Below, piece after piece: positions 12,163 through 23,800 of a stretch of DNA of 64,000 nucleotides (positions are counted from its first letter, which is position 1; each line of letters opens with the position of its first letter). Location of the stretch: contig OY811993.1 in the NCBI GenBank assembly GCA_963681505.1, positions 2,975,387 through 3,039,386 on the forward strand, read 5' to 3'. Source of the DNA: Eunapius fragilis (Eukaryota > Porifera > Demospongiae > Spongillida > Spongillidae). The translations under genes and the position numbers were made by a program. The notes under the pieces were generated by a model. It had not been told where the DNA came from, ran no database searches, and worked only from the letters and a program-made list of their open reading frames with translations.

Positions 12163-12367
12163 TTAGCAAGACGTGATAAGACTTAATAAGTCTTGTCAAG
12201 ACCTTACAAAATCTTGACACGACTTCTAAGACTTGGTATGTCTTGGCAAACCGTTGCAAGATTTTTTTCTAGGGATTCCATCAAACGTATTCAAAGTGCC
12301 TAAGACAACATTGAATACATTTGATGGAACAGATCCCAAGGTCCGGAACACGATTTTTTTTCCTGTG
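12163..12367 (-). repeat. Right end of transposon 1: subterminal array and TIR
   Basis: An array of AAGACTTG-type motifs (12163-12260) is followed by the inverted repeat ending CACGATTTTTTTTCCTGTG at 12367. A hairpin at about 12280-12322 (CCATCAAACGTATTCAA and its near-complement) interrupts the repeat and is absent from the left arm. Confidence 0.85.
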
Positions 12368-12377
12368 TATACTACTG

Positions 12378-12490
12378 CCCAGCCAAAAATTCTTACTCGG
12401 ATCTTATAAGATCTTGTAAGATCATTATAAGATTTTAATAATGCGTAAGAATCCTGTAAGAAAAGAATAAGATCTTGTAAGACATGGAAG
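12378..12490 (+). repeat. Left TIR and subterminal array of transposon 2
   Basis: CCCAGCCAAAAATTCTTA is followed by variants of GATCTTATAAGATCTTGTAAG. The core AAGATCTT is itself a palindrome, so sites read the same on both strands. Confidence 0.85.
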
Positions 12491-12581
12491 TGTTCAATAA
12501 GACGATATGAATTGCATGTGTACAGAACATAGTGCATACATGAAATACATTAATGATAAGGCACAGGTAAAATAGCATTGG

Positions 12582-15500
12582 TCAATGGTGTTCATATTCG
12601 TTGGGCTGCATAATAACTAAATCTATCGGAGAATATTTCAAAGCAATATGAACGCAAACTCTTTTAATGTTGTCAACTGGAACAGCTATTGTCTTCTTTG
12701 TAACAGACACCTTCTTTACTTTGTGCATAAAGTTCTCAATATGGCGATGAGCACACAGAATACGATCATCACAGTCCAGTATTTTCTCATTTGTTTTATC
12801 CAAAACATCGCCGATTGCATACCAAACTTTGTTCACTATGCATAGACGACGAACAGATATAAAGAAAAGTTCATAACTGGTTTCATTTTCACTGTACCTT
12901 ACTTGACACACAGAGCTATTTCGTTTAGCTTTAATGTTTCGGATGTGTAACATTTGAGGCCCAACCTTCAGTCTGTTGATAGTTGGTACAGAATCAGATG
13001 GTACAATGTGAATGCTTCGAAGAGCCTTTATGTCATCAGCATCTAAATTTGCATATCGAACTTTCATCGGCTTGGAATAATTGGACTGTGAGAATGTGAT
13101 GTCATAGTTGTGCAAATAAATCTGTAAACGATCACTCTGGACATTAGTAGCATTCTGACGAAGATTTTGCCGAATAATAAGGGATCGACAAATTTGAGGC
13201 AGCACATTGCCAGTGCCATGACACTGCCTCAACAGAAATCCATTTAAGTTTTCGTATCCAAACGTTGAGTAGCACCACAGTGGGCCCCAATCCTTTACAA
13301 ATTGACATAAATGAATCACGCTGTGCAAATTTGCTGTGCAAATAATATTGGGATACAACTCAGGGGCTTGTTCATAAAATATTTTTAGATAGTCTGAAGC
13401 TAATTCAAGATCGTTGGTTGATATTGATGAATTAAGTAAAATGTGCATTGCACAAACCAGTAGACACCAGTGATTTATATACGCTTGTGGCAAAAAATCC
13501 TTCATAGCTGGTATTGAGTAATAAAGCAGCCATGCTCTAAATTCAGCTGCCTTCCAAAAACTTGAACATTCAATGCTCCTTGGGCTCCGTCGAAAAGCAT
13601 GTGGTGGCTTCATTCTAAGCAACCGTTTGTCAATCTCTTTCAAAAACTTTCTAATGTTGAATACATAAGTGCTGAACTCTGATCGAAACCAATACTTCAT
13701 AAATTGCTTTGCCAAACCTTCCAGTATTGCATGCATGTAGTCTGCAGGAATGCATAAAATGATATCAATGAAGTCAGATAAAATTGATGGTCCAAAAACT
13801 CCATACACCGGCTCCTCCATTTCAATTGCCATTGCTGCCCATAAAATAACATCACTGAAGATGCGTGGTTCATGCAAATCATTAGGCAGATAAATAGTCC
13901 TGTGCTGTACATATGTTCCTATGTCCAAGCAACAAGGACATCCATATTTTCCATTGAATTGTGTAAAATTCATTGCCATAGCCTTAGCAATGAGGTCGAA
14001 TGTTGCGAGTATTAATTTGGCTCTTAGTTTTTTATTTCCAACTTTTGTTCTAATTATTCTATCAGAATTTTCAAGTGCCTTAATTTTAGTCAGAATAGAT
14101 TTCAGTATCCTATTCATGTCAGGCTTGACTGAACCAAGCCACAATCCACAAACCAAAAGATATTGCACATTGTACCGTATTTCCGGTGGAAGGTTTGCAA
14201 TGCACAATTCTATAGGCCAGAGTTGAAGTCCTATTGGAAATAAACTCAACTTGTTTAATTTATGCAACAAGCTAAGAAAGATAATGTATACCTGATGATT
14301 TAAACACTGGGATTCCATCACTGCATAACATAAGCCCAATGTGTTCCGGTACAGATAGAAACTCGCCTGGCTGCATTAAGGCTCTGTACTTACTGCCGTC
14401 CTGAAGGTCATGCAGAATATCTGTATCCTGACGTCTAGTAAATGGGTACTGCAGTTGATCCCAGTTATCTACAAAATATTGTTAAAATACTTAATAAAAA
14501 ACATCACATAATATACCTTCACATATCTGTATTAGATGGTCTTCAAATGGAAGGATCGCAAAGTTACAGACACTTGAACCATTACATTGTTGCCTGCAAC
14601 ATTTCTTTTTATCCATGGGAATTTCTTCTAGGCAAACAGAACAGTATTGATAATGTTCTATTCCTTCTGTTATACCAAGGTCTTTTCTGAGTTTGTGGAT
14701 CGTTCTTGGGCAACAGTTATCAGGCAAGCAATGCAATTCAACAAGATCTAAAAGTTGCATTATGCTGCTTTCTGTTAAACGATGTGCAACAGCATATTGA
14801 TTGATTGCAAGGCAACTCTCGTTTCTGGTCAGAGCTGCTCCTGCATACAATGGCTCTATAGGATATAAACATAGCACTTTACTCATTGCATCTCAGTGCA
14901 TCAACTTACTCTGAGGCTGTGTAATTTGCTCTTCATCCTGAGAAGAATCTTCATCACCATCATTGACATCATCAACTACACTACCCCCACCAATGCCACC
15001 ACAATCTCCACCACAATCACCACCCTCATCATCACCCACATCACCTCCCCCAATACTACCATAATCACTACCACCATCACTACCACCATCATTACTACTA
15101 GAATCATCATCACTCCCCCTACTACCACCATCCCCACCACTACAATGCTCAATACTATGAGTCCCACTACAACTCCCTTCAGCAGTACCACCACCACCAC
15201 CACCACCATCTTCATCATCCCCATCATCTTCAATAGATTCAACACTAGTACTACTCCTCTCTGAGTGCAAGATCAACAGAATGGTTTTGTTTGTTAATGA
15301 AACATATTCAAATACGTAATCTTTAAACGAGCATACCTTCAAAACCCTCTCCTTCCAGGCCATCATGTACAAAATGCTCCTTTGTTTCTGTCATGTCACT
15401 TTGCTGTTGATCCACTATGGTAATTGTTTGCATGACATAATTAATCAATCAATATTACTTAAAACACAAATACAAAAGGCCAATGGAGAAATCAATAAGT

Positions 15501-15806
15501 TCTTTTATATTTATAGACAAGATAACAAATGCTTTTCAGTAATTCATACCATCTAAAGGGGCAATCTCAAAAACCTATACCATGTCTTGTACAGATGCAG
15601 ATGTTTCTGTATTGAGGGTAGGGTCTTATGAATTGAAGAATCAAACAAGGAAAAGAGCAGCACTACCAAATTTCATCTATAAGGTATGCTACAAAACATT
15701 TCTCGCCATATATAATTCATACCTGTTTCGGCAGCTCTCCAGTTATGCAACGTTTGGCGTGGAACAGGCATGAAAGGGTCACGACAGTACTGTTTTCTTC
15801 CCTTTG
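12582..15806 (-). CDS. Tnp2/CACTA-type transposase of transposon 2
   Basis: Cuts and joins the ends of the element. Minus-strand exons joined by GT-AG introns with agreeing phases: 15723-15806 (5' part, true start not found), 15581-15624, 15337-15403, 14910-15260 (Gly/Ser/Asp-rich), 14517-14855 (Cys-rich block), 14292-14468 and 12582-14230. Family signatures: LMLCSDGIPVFKSSG, then LWPIELCIANLPPEIRYN, LWLGSVKPDMN, a D-x-I-A-K-A segment before FNGKYGCPCC, ADYMHAILEG, FWKAAEFRAWLLYYS, NLHSVIHL and WGPLWCYSTFGYENLNG. These are the conserved blocks I know from Tnp2-like proteins, where two acidic residues in the SDG and D..A blocks plus a later Glu are the likely catalytic set. No stop or frameshift was seen in the joined exons. 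The 5' end and activity are the uncertain points. Confidence 0.82.
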
Positions 15807-16464
15807 CTGTGATTTAATATACATATATTCTTAAAACATCTTAAAGTTACATTTAAAAATGCACAGTACGGAATTAATTTATTCAGTGATTATTGATATG
15901 ACGAAGTAATAAATGTCAATGCTTATTCATTGTTTTGCATAGCGTAAGTATAAATTCATGTTTTTTACGTCAATCGCTGTAGCCTAATGCTATTAGATAA
16001 GTCGTTATGATCAAACGACATGTTTATGATCAAACGACATGTACGTGACAATTAATGTGAGGGAACTAATTAATGTAAATTTATCGGTGAAGTTTTCACC
16101 GCATACCGAATCTGTGGTTGATTTACTTACAGCAGATTTCGAAAAGCAACAAAATAACAGTCCACCGCGCATATAGCGCACGATTACTCGATCGATTGCA
16201 TATATTATATGACTATAAATGTACCTTTGAGAGATCCGCCGCTGAGTTGTTTTCTGTATCCAGACCTCCAAAGCGTAGTTCTAGGGATGGGTACCTTTGT
16301 CCTGAGATACTGCTTTCGTGAACTAGAACTAGATGTTTCTTCCGAGGTATCAATTTCTGCCATCGCCGTCAAATTGCATTCAATTTTGTGCACCGGAAAT
16401 CCGAAATTTTTATCTACAATTGCGTACTCTCACTCACACGTGTACTATTATATGTACGAACAAG
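15807..16464. promoter_or_regulatory. Divergent upstream region of transposon 2
   Basis: About 650 bp separate the first recognisable transposase exon (minus) from the BEN start codon (plus). It is AT-rich, contains a 20-bp direct repeat (GATCAAACGACATGT..., 16008-16042) and an ACACGTGT site just upstream of the BEN ATG. An unfound 5' exon of the transposase may lie here. No TATA box is assigned. Confidence 0.35.
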
Positions 16465-18772
16465 ATGAGCAAACGTGCAAGGAAATTACCGCCGCGCTAT
16501 AAGGACAATGCCTTGCCTCTAGATAATTGGACTGCGGAGACCAGTAAGTTATGCATATATGAATTCGTATCGATTGCCATGCATGCGGTGTATTCTTGCA
16601 TGCATGTGCGCGCGCATCATACGACCAGCAGTGATGTCAAGTTACATGTTGCGATGTTATATGTTGCGTGTGCCATGCGTTGCATGTACATGCATGAATA
16701 CGTGTTCTGCGCGGCCCCCACTAGCTTTCATGCGCGTCAAGTGACAATTGCGTGGACACAAGCAAACACAATTTTGACCGCGGCTATATGATTGTATTCT
16801 CAGTGAGTGTTTGTAACCACATGTACATCGATTGCCATGGCCATGGCTTGCCTCGCTATAGCATGCAGGCGCGACACATAATTAACACCGTTACTTTGTG
16901 ACAGTGTGATAATTAAAGTAAAGGTGCTAATTATGTGCCGTACACTTGTGTCAAGCACAGCAAACTTTAACTCCTAAACCATGCTAGTCCATTGCACTAC
17001 TTACTCTTTTAATGTGTAGCAATGTGGGATACGTACTCTTAAAATTTTTGTATTTTTTCGTCAAAAGAATGGTGTACAGTTGTTTGTGAACAAAGCAACA
17101 GGCAGTTCCTTTGCAAGTCTTCTGACTTGGAAGACAAAGAAATTGGACCAATGGCAGTACCTGACCTGGATGTAGGGAATGAGTATGTATGGAAGTCTTC
17201 CAAAGGGACATCTTATGATGTCAAACTGCTACGAGTCCATGGTAAATTCATCATGAGCATAAATTTTAATTTTATTGTCATACATAAATTGCAGACAAAA
17301 AACCAACCGATGGTGGGATGGTAAAGGAAAGTAGAGTGAGGCAAGAGGAGGATAGTCCTCCTTCATCGCCAGAGGATGGTTGTCATCAAGATTCTATTGT
17401 GAGGAAGAGGGTATGATGACAATTTGAATACCTACATTAAATCAAGTTCATTGCTTATAGACCACCACTGACAAACCTGACCAGGCTCAGAAGGTAATGT
17501 ACTGATGTAAACAAACTCAGTAGCCTTAATATTCTTGCTATTATTTATTCAAAATCTCAGGGTGTAAGATCTCTAGAGGCTAGCAGCAATCACGATTCAA
17601 CTGTGAGAAAGAAGGTATTATGGTACTTTAATGTCTACACTTAATTAAGTTCATTGCTTATAGACTACAACTGACCAACCTTACCAGGCTCAGAAGGTGT
17701 TGCACTTTTTTTATTGATGAATAAATATCACTTTATTCTTTCTACTGTTCAGCCTTCTTTTGGTTCAGAAGATGAATCACCTGTGAGGAAGAAGGTATGA
17801 TTATTTATAATGAAGTCAATTATCCACTGACAAAATGAGTACAAATGAGTATGGCACTTTTCCCTGACAGATTATGCCCTTACAAATTTATAGGCACTCA
17901 CTGTGGGCACTAAGTTAGCATTGCAATGATGCATGGGTCTATTGCATGCATACTAAATTTTGCCAATCAATGACTATCATGTCTAGCTAACAGTTAGCCA
18001 ATGCTTTTGAAAGAGTAATGTTGAAATAGCAATTTCATGCACATATGCAGAGAGGAGATGTGCATAATTCAGAAACAGAATTATCCACAGCTTTACAAAA
18101 CTTGGTAAGAGGAATACATATGCACCTTTATATTTATAATATCAAAATGCTCTTTTTTCCAATTCAGAAGTACTTGAGCACTATCAGCAATACACTGATA
18201 GATATACGAGACATGATGAAGGCGTATCTGGACGGCCAATCCAATAGTTCTGAAGTATTTATTTCAAGTTATAATAACTTGGGTTCATATTTTTTCACCT
18301 TTACTGCAGAGCCAACACCCCAGAAAGGCAGCAGGTTCTGAAGCAGATGAGCAATTCTTAACAGTAAGATTAAAATATATTTATACAATAATGTATTATT
18401 TATTAATCATTTACAGGAGGATGGGATGGATTTGCTCTCAATAAAAGCTGCAGATCCAGGAAAATATGCACTGAACCTAATGAACGCATTATTTACAGAT
18501 GAAGAAATGGGTTCCTCTTGTTACAAGAAGGGGCTAGGAAGCAAGTCAGAAAAACCACAGCTCTCACCAAAAAGGGTTAAACTAATGGAAGGTAAGGAAG
18601 ATTTGCACAGCTTATTAACTTAGTGTACAAAAATATTTTACAACACACAGAATGCATAGACAAGAAGTTCGGAAAGGGGACAGCTAACAAGCAACAACGT
18701 CAGATTCAACACTCGTGCAACCAGAAGTGTCTGGACATAAGATCAAAAAAACTGAAAATTCTCCAAAGCTAG
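16465..18772 (+). CDS. BEN-domain protein of transposon 2
   Basis: Twelve exons join in phase to 1011 nt (336 residues): 16465-16543, 17080-17241, 17295-17410, 17461-17493, 17561-17614, 17664-17696, 17753-17794, 18051-18104, 18168-18254, 18310-18363, 18417-18591 and 18651-18772. The N-terminal third has a block VGNEYVWKSSKGTSYDVKLL, comparable to one in the element 1 protein. The middle is built from duplicated mini-exons ending VRK(K/R) and TTTD.P.QAQK. A short predicted coiled coil follows (exon 9). Exons 11-12 form the BEN domain: YALNLMNALFTDEEM, SPKRVKLMEE and a terminal CNQKCLDIRSKKLK. BEN domains bind DNA. A role in binding the element's subterminal repeats is my inference. The complete phase agreement argues for a recently functional gene. 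Confidence 0.8.
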
Positions 18773-18834
18773 ATGTGTTATTATGGAAGTTTCCAATTAC
18801 AATCAAGCAAGATGCTATTATTCTTAAAAAGAGC

Positions 18835-19071
18835 TTATCCAAGATTTCATTATGATCCTACAAGATCTTGTGTAAGATCTTTTTATGATCGCACAGGATC
18901 TTGTGCAAGATCTTATTATGATCATACAAGATCTTGTGTAAGATCTTACAAGATTATGAAACAATCTTGTCCCATAATCTTGTAAGATCTTAGAAGATCT
19001 TGTTATAAGATCATATTATAATCTTAAATAAGATCTTAACTAAGATCTTAAATAAGAATTTTTGCCTGGGT
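18835..19071 (-). repeat. Right subterminal array and TIR of transposon 2
   Basis: Ten or so variants of ACAAGATCTTGTGTAAGATC and TAAGATCTTA lie head to tail, followed by TAAGAATTTTTGCCTGGG, the inverted copy of the left end. Confidence 0.85.
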
Positions 19072-19089
19072 GGGGGGGGGGGGGGGGGG
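19072..19089. repeat. Poly-G run, 18 nt
   Basis: Directly abuts the right end of transposon 2 and obscures its exact terminus. Confidence 0.9.
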
Positions 19090-20847
19090 AGGGGTAAGCA
19101 GGGTAAGTTACCCCGGGCCTCAGGGTTTAAAGGGACCTCCGGGTCTATTCCTACAATTGGGGGGTTGGGGGAATCTTCGTCAAAAAATGTGATGCTTGGC
19201 ATGGGTGAGGGGTCTCATTAACTTAAATACCCCGGGCCTCCGTGCCGCTCTCAACGGGCCTGCCCATGCACATGACATGCAAAACATCTCATTTATCAAA
19301 GCTGCAAATCACCAAAATAATCATACCATGGAGCTGGCACCTATTCGTTCCCATTGTATGCTGTGCTTGCTATCCACTGCCATCGACCGGTGCCCAGATT
19401 ATCATACAACACAGCCAAATTGCAATTCCTGACTCAAAATGTATACCAACATAGTATGGTACATAGTATGATGTCATCATGTACCATAGTAACAATATGC
19501 GCAAACATCCTGTTACTGATTGTTGTATCATATATGCTACATAATTACTTACATACCGTATCAAAGATAGCAGTTCCTATTAAGGCATGGTTTATATAGC
19601 AGGTGCTCTTAATAAGGTAATGTTTTTGTAGTCAAATGGTATTCTAATTAGAGCGCGCAATAAACATTGTAACAATACAGATAGTTTTGCCAATCATGCT
19701 TGAACAACAGTTTGGATTGGATTGAGACCTCTTCTCTTTCTACATTGTCCATAGCTGTGGTCTCCAGAAACGTACAGTCAGTGCATTCGTGAACAAGTGA
19801 CACTGCACGTCTGACGTTGTTGCCATGCACCCCTCCCTCTCTACGTACGGCACTGCAAGTGGGGTCCTTATCGTACAATAAGAGGATAAATAAAATATAG
19901 GTCCATGTACGTGTGTAGAAGGTAGGTCTTTAAATTATAAGGCACCATACTCGACTTCTTGGCACACACATGTTATGCCTATTTAGCTGATGGCGATCAT
20001 CAGCGCACACTGGATACGTTTGTTCCCTACCTAATATTCAATGGATGCGCGGTTTGCAGATGACTAATTTACCTGTGGACCTTATGTGTGATCTTTGGCC
20101 CATGCACCATAGCATTATGCTCTGCAAGGTCATCGCGTGGGCATGGCTTATGAATCGCTTATAGTTACCGCCAAGATGTGGAGGAGGTGCATGTCGCATC
20201 GCGAATATAGTTGTTTCTGCCATGTCTTCATTTCGTTGGTATAAAACAAGCACGTTGCAGACCTCTAGCACGTACGTAAGTTAGTAGAAATTCCGGGTAA
20301 CCGAAAGACTCTAGCATTGTCCAATGTAATGTCAATTTCTATACTTACGTTTTGGGATCACAGCATATTCCCCTGTGCATCAAAAATGCTAGGTAATATT
20401 AAAGCTGCATTAGCAACAGGGAACTTGAGATTGGGGAGGACTAAGAAAGGTAGGTAGGTAGGTTGGTACTGTAGTAGGTAGTGTTGATAAATAGGATGGG
20501 AATAGAGTTACTATGCACACCTGTATCAAGTTTCAGATAGAATTTTAATCAGCTATGTTTCGATGAACTTACACTTGTAACATTTAAATGTCATGCCTTT
20601 TAATTAAGGAAGTACAGCTGCTACACATGCAACTAACCGTGGGTCAATACATTTTACGCATTATTGAGATTGTTTCAATATGCAAAAAAATCTAGTCTGA
20701 CATGATATTTTTGCTCTACATAATCCTCAATGACTTAGCATACTACAAACCATTCTAGTGCTGATGATACTACGCTTTGTTTTTAGATGCCTCTTTTCAA
20801 TTGCACTATGCGATTGCATGTGCATATGATATTGTAATGAACCTTTC
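19090..20847. other. Spacer with possible resumption of the interrupted gene
   Basis: 19100-19260 contains short repeats of ACCCCGGGCCTC and looks like remnant repeat DNA. At 19264-19450 an open stretch (frame with IIQHSQIAIPDSKC) might be the continuation of the decayed gene cut at 7555, but this is weak. 19450-20847 is AT-rich; a 4-bp GTAG repeat lies at about 20447-20465. No confident gene, although an upstream non-coding exon of the ClC gene could be here. Confidence 0.3.
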
Positions 20848-23800
20848 ATGCAGGCTGCCTTAGCTAGCAATGAAGGCAATGAAGACTTGTGGAGCAGACC
20901 AGATCCTTATTTGCTTCCACCCCTTCCTGGCCAGACTGAGAAGACGGAATTTGATGTGAGGAGTTTAACATCAAGCTAAGTGTGCAGCCAGAAGTTTAAA
21001 TATCTCATTAGAAATTTAATATAGAATAGTGTGAAGTAGAATTAGAATTGTGCATGTTTTGCTATTAAAATAATTTGTGTTAAGGATACAATCTGGATAG
21101 CAGTTCATTTTTTTTGCAAACATATTCACATGGTACTTAAAGGGCAATAATCCTTATGCTGACTTGCTTTTGATATGTGTTATTGCATCAGTGTTGGTGT
21201 GTGCATATGGATGTGTGTTTTGATTTTTAGTGCGCATGTTGGTGTATGTGCAGGTGTTGTGTGTATGTGTAGTGTTGTGTGCATATGTGTTGTTGTGTGC
21301 ATATGTGTTGGTTTATACATGTGCAGTGATGTATTTGTGATGCCTTTTCCTTTTCTATTGTCCCTCTCCTTCTGCAGAGCCTGGATTATGACATCTGCTA
21401 CAATGTCCCATACAAGAAACAGCTTAAGTCCTACACCAAATTTGTACGTTTCTGTTAGCTAAAATCAACGGAAGAGGTTAGCAACATGTTTTTTAAATGT
21501 TGCATAACCAATAAATACATATGTCAACTTGCATGTATGACTAAAAAGCATCATACTAATTTCGATAACAAACAAAAAAAAACTTTCATGTTCATGTATC
21601 TTGTACACAGACGTACTTGCACATCAATGTGATGAGGTGGGTACTGGTGGCCATCATTGGTATCCTCACTGGGGTAGTTGCCTCCATCATAAGTGCTTCA
21701 ATGGAAAAGCTGGTGGATCTGAAGTACAGCCAGTTTGATAAAGGTATACACTACATTTGGCAGGCATGCCTATATTCAGTCAAAACCAGACATGCTGTCA
21801 TATGAACACACACTCATGTGCAAAACACATGCAAAAAGTGGTTTGAGTTCACAAAGCAAATAAGTACACCAATTTTTTGTTGCTAAAAAATATAGGTCTA
21901 TTTTAAATTCCTCTCTATTGACACCTGTAGTATATCATGCCATCCTTCCCAGCGGAGCTGTTAGTGCTGGTCTATTTGTGCTCTTGGGGTTCAATATCCT
22001 CTATGCTCTTGTGTCAGCAGTGGTATCTATATTTGAGGTCAGTTCATTGCTGCATAGTTATGTTCAAGTATACGTTTTGTGTGATGCAAATGGTTACTTT
22101 GCCTGCCTCGGTTTCTCCAATTTCAATATCATCTGGTTCTAGTTTACTCAGTCACCCTTTCTTTAAAATTAAACTTCACCTTTAGTCATGCATTCAACCA
22201 TACAGTCTTATGAGATCTTGTTCAAATATTATACTCGGTAATTGTGTGATTCTTGAATTAACATTGTAGCAATACTTACAGTTTCAAGTGGTAAACTTGA
22301 TTTTAAAGAAAGCAATGTACAATGGAATATCTTATTTATCTAGCATGAAACATTTACACTATTAACCATTAAACAGGCTTTCTCATGGTTTCACTGCATT
22401 TAGTTGCTGAGTTACACATGTTCTACATGTATATAAAACTGTTTAATATGCTGGACATTGCCAATATGCACAAACCATTGACTCCTTGCTGTCTGAAGTG
22501 TCAAATTTATGTGCAGCATATTTCTGATGCAAAAACATTATATACATTTGAAGCTGAAAGGAAAGAACAAGTTAAAAGTATTACCTTGTCCATTCCAAAT
22601 TAAGCTTCTCATTACTGCGTTCTGCGATAGTTTGCCTTCGGGATTCTTGATCTTCATACTATTGTCCATTTCAATTTTTTTTTGATAGGTCAATTGCCTC
22701 ATGTGTTTGGCTGGCTCCAAAACCTCCGTTTTTGTCAATTCCCTTCTTTTATGTCCTTTGTCAGTTTGCTTGTATTATTAAATTAAAAAAAACTATACAG
22801 GGTGAACTGAAACACAAATGAAAGCATCAAATAATTACATGCAAGCTAAAATTTAACATCTAGAGATGCGTTTGTGATGCCTCTTAGTATGATCAGGGTA
22901 CAAACATTATCTTTGCATCACCATTAAATGGATGAATACTGTGTAATGTCTCCAAATAATAATCAATTAACCCCCGTCATTATTACACATAACCCGATAT
23001 ATATAATACTGTTCAAGTGCTACTACTACACCTCCCTTTCTAATATCGATCGGGAGGTCTTGATATTCGTCCACTTCGAGTGCGTACTACTCCAGATTCT
23101 TGATCAACATCTCTTTCGCTCAGAGTGTCACTGGCTTCCTGTTCAACATCTGTGAACTGGAGCTTCTGGCTGTATTGTGACATCCAGTTTTTCGGGTGTG
23201 TCATGAGATACCTCACTCTGTAATGCTCCATTGCCAGAAGATCCCTCAGGTTGTGGTGTAAGGTCCTGTACATCATTGCCAGGATACCGAACTAAGTGTC
23301 GTCTGTTACGTCTCATTGTTCCACCTTGAACGGCAATTTCATATGATCGTGGCGCTAACTCCTTCACTACCACGCCAGTCGACCTATGGTCCGTAACCCG
23401 CACAGTATCTCCTGTATGTAATGGACTCAATAAGCGTGATCCATGATGGGAATCAAAATTCACTTTCAACTGCTGTCTGTGATACTCCTCCTTTTGCTTG
23501 AGCTCTTCCACATTTGGAACTTTCTGAGAAAGCAGGGAAGGATGGATAGGAAGTGTAGAACGGAGCTTCCTACACATTAAGAGTTCTGAAGGGCTATATC
23601 CATTCTTCAAAGGGCTTGTCCTATACGCAAGCAATGCCAAATAAGGATCCACTGACTTCTTTAGCAAGTTCTTCACTGTAGATACTGCCCGCTCAGCTTC
23701 ACCATTAGCTTGAGGAAACCTTGGACTACTTGTTACATGTGAAAATCCATATTCCTTAGAAAATGATGAGAATGAAGCTGCTGAAAACTGGGGTCCATTG

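Larger units (their letters stand above)
7556..12367. mobile_element. CACTA-like DNA transposon 1 with BEN and Tnp2 genes
   Basis: The ends are inverted repeats beginning CACAGG(G)AAAAAAATCGTG. They extend about 85 bp inward (7556-7640 and about 12250-12367), with the right arm interrupted by a hairpin of roughly 50 bp. Just inside each end is an array of short AAGACTTG/AAGTCTT-type repeats. Flanking triplets are TAC (7553-7555) and TAT (12368-12370), an imperfect 3-bp target duplication. CAC termini, 3-bp duplications and subterminal arrays are hallmarks of CACTA/EnSpm elements. Inside lie a BEN-domain gene on the minus strand and a Tnp2-type transposase pseudogene on the plus strand, transcribed away from each other. 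The transposase has lost its core, so this copy is non-autonomous. Confidence 0.85.
12376..19071. mobile_element. CACTA-like DNA transposon 2 with intact Tnp2 and BEN genes
   Basis: Left and right ends share CCCAG(C/G)CAAAAATTCTTA in inverted orientation (about 12378-12396 and 19052-19070). The outermost bases are blurred on the right by a poly-G run, so the exact terminus and target duplication are unresolved. Next to the ends are arrays of AAGATCTTGTAAGATC-type repeats (12397-12490 and 18835-19060), a motif set different from transposon 1. Inside, a Tnp2-type transposase gene (minus) and a BEN gene (plus) are divergently arranged, the mirror image of transposon 1. Both genes splice in silico into uninterrupted frames, so this copy may be autonomous or only recently inactive. 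Only 8 bp separate it from transposon 1. Confidence 0.85.

Noticed and set aside
14856..14909. An 18-nt intron (14892-14909) or nonsense codon in the transposase of transposon 2
   Set aside because: A 54-nt intron (14856-14909) with a good acceptor joins the exons in phase.
14893..15264. Separate Thr/Ile-rich gene on the plus strand, or a Val/Met-rich frame on the minus strand
   Set aside because: Shadows of the Gly/Ser/Asp-rich exon of the minus-strand transposase.
20389..20450. A first coding exon of the ClC gene starting ATGCTAGGTAAT
   Set aside because: Its donor phase does not agree with the exon at 20854, whereas ATGCAG at 20848 opens that exon directly in frame.
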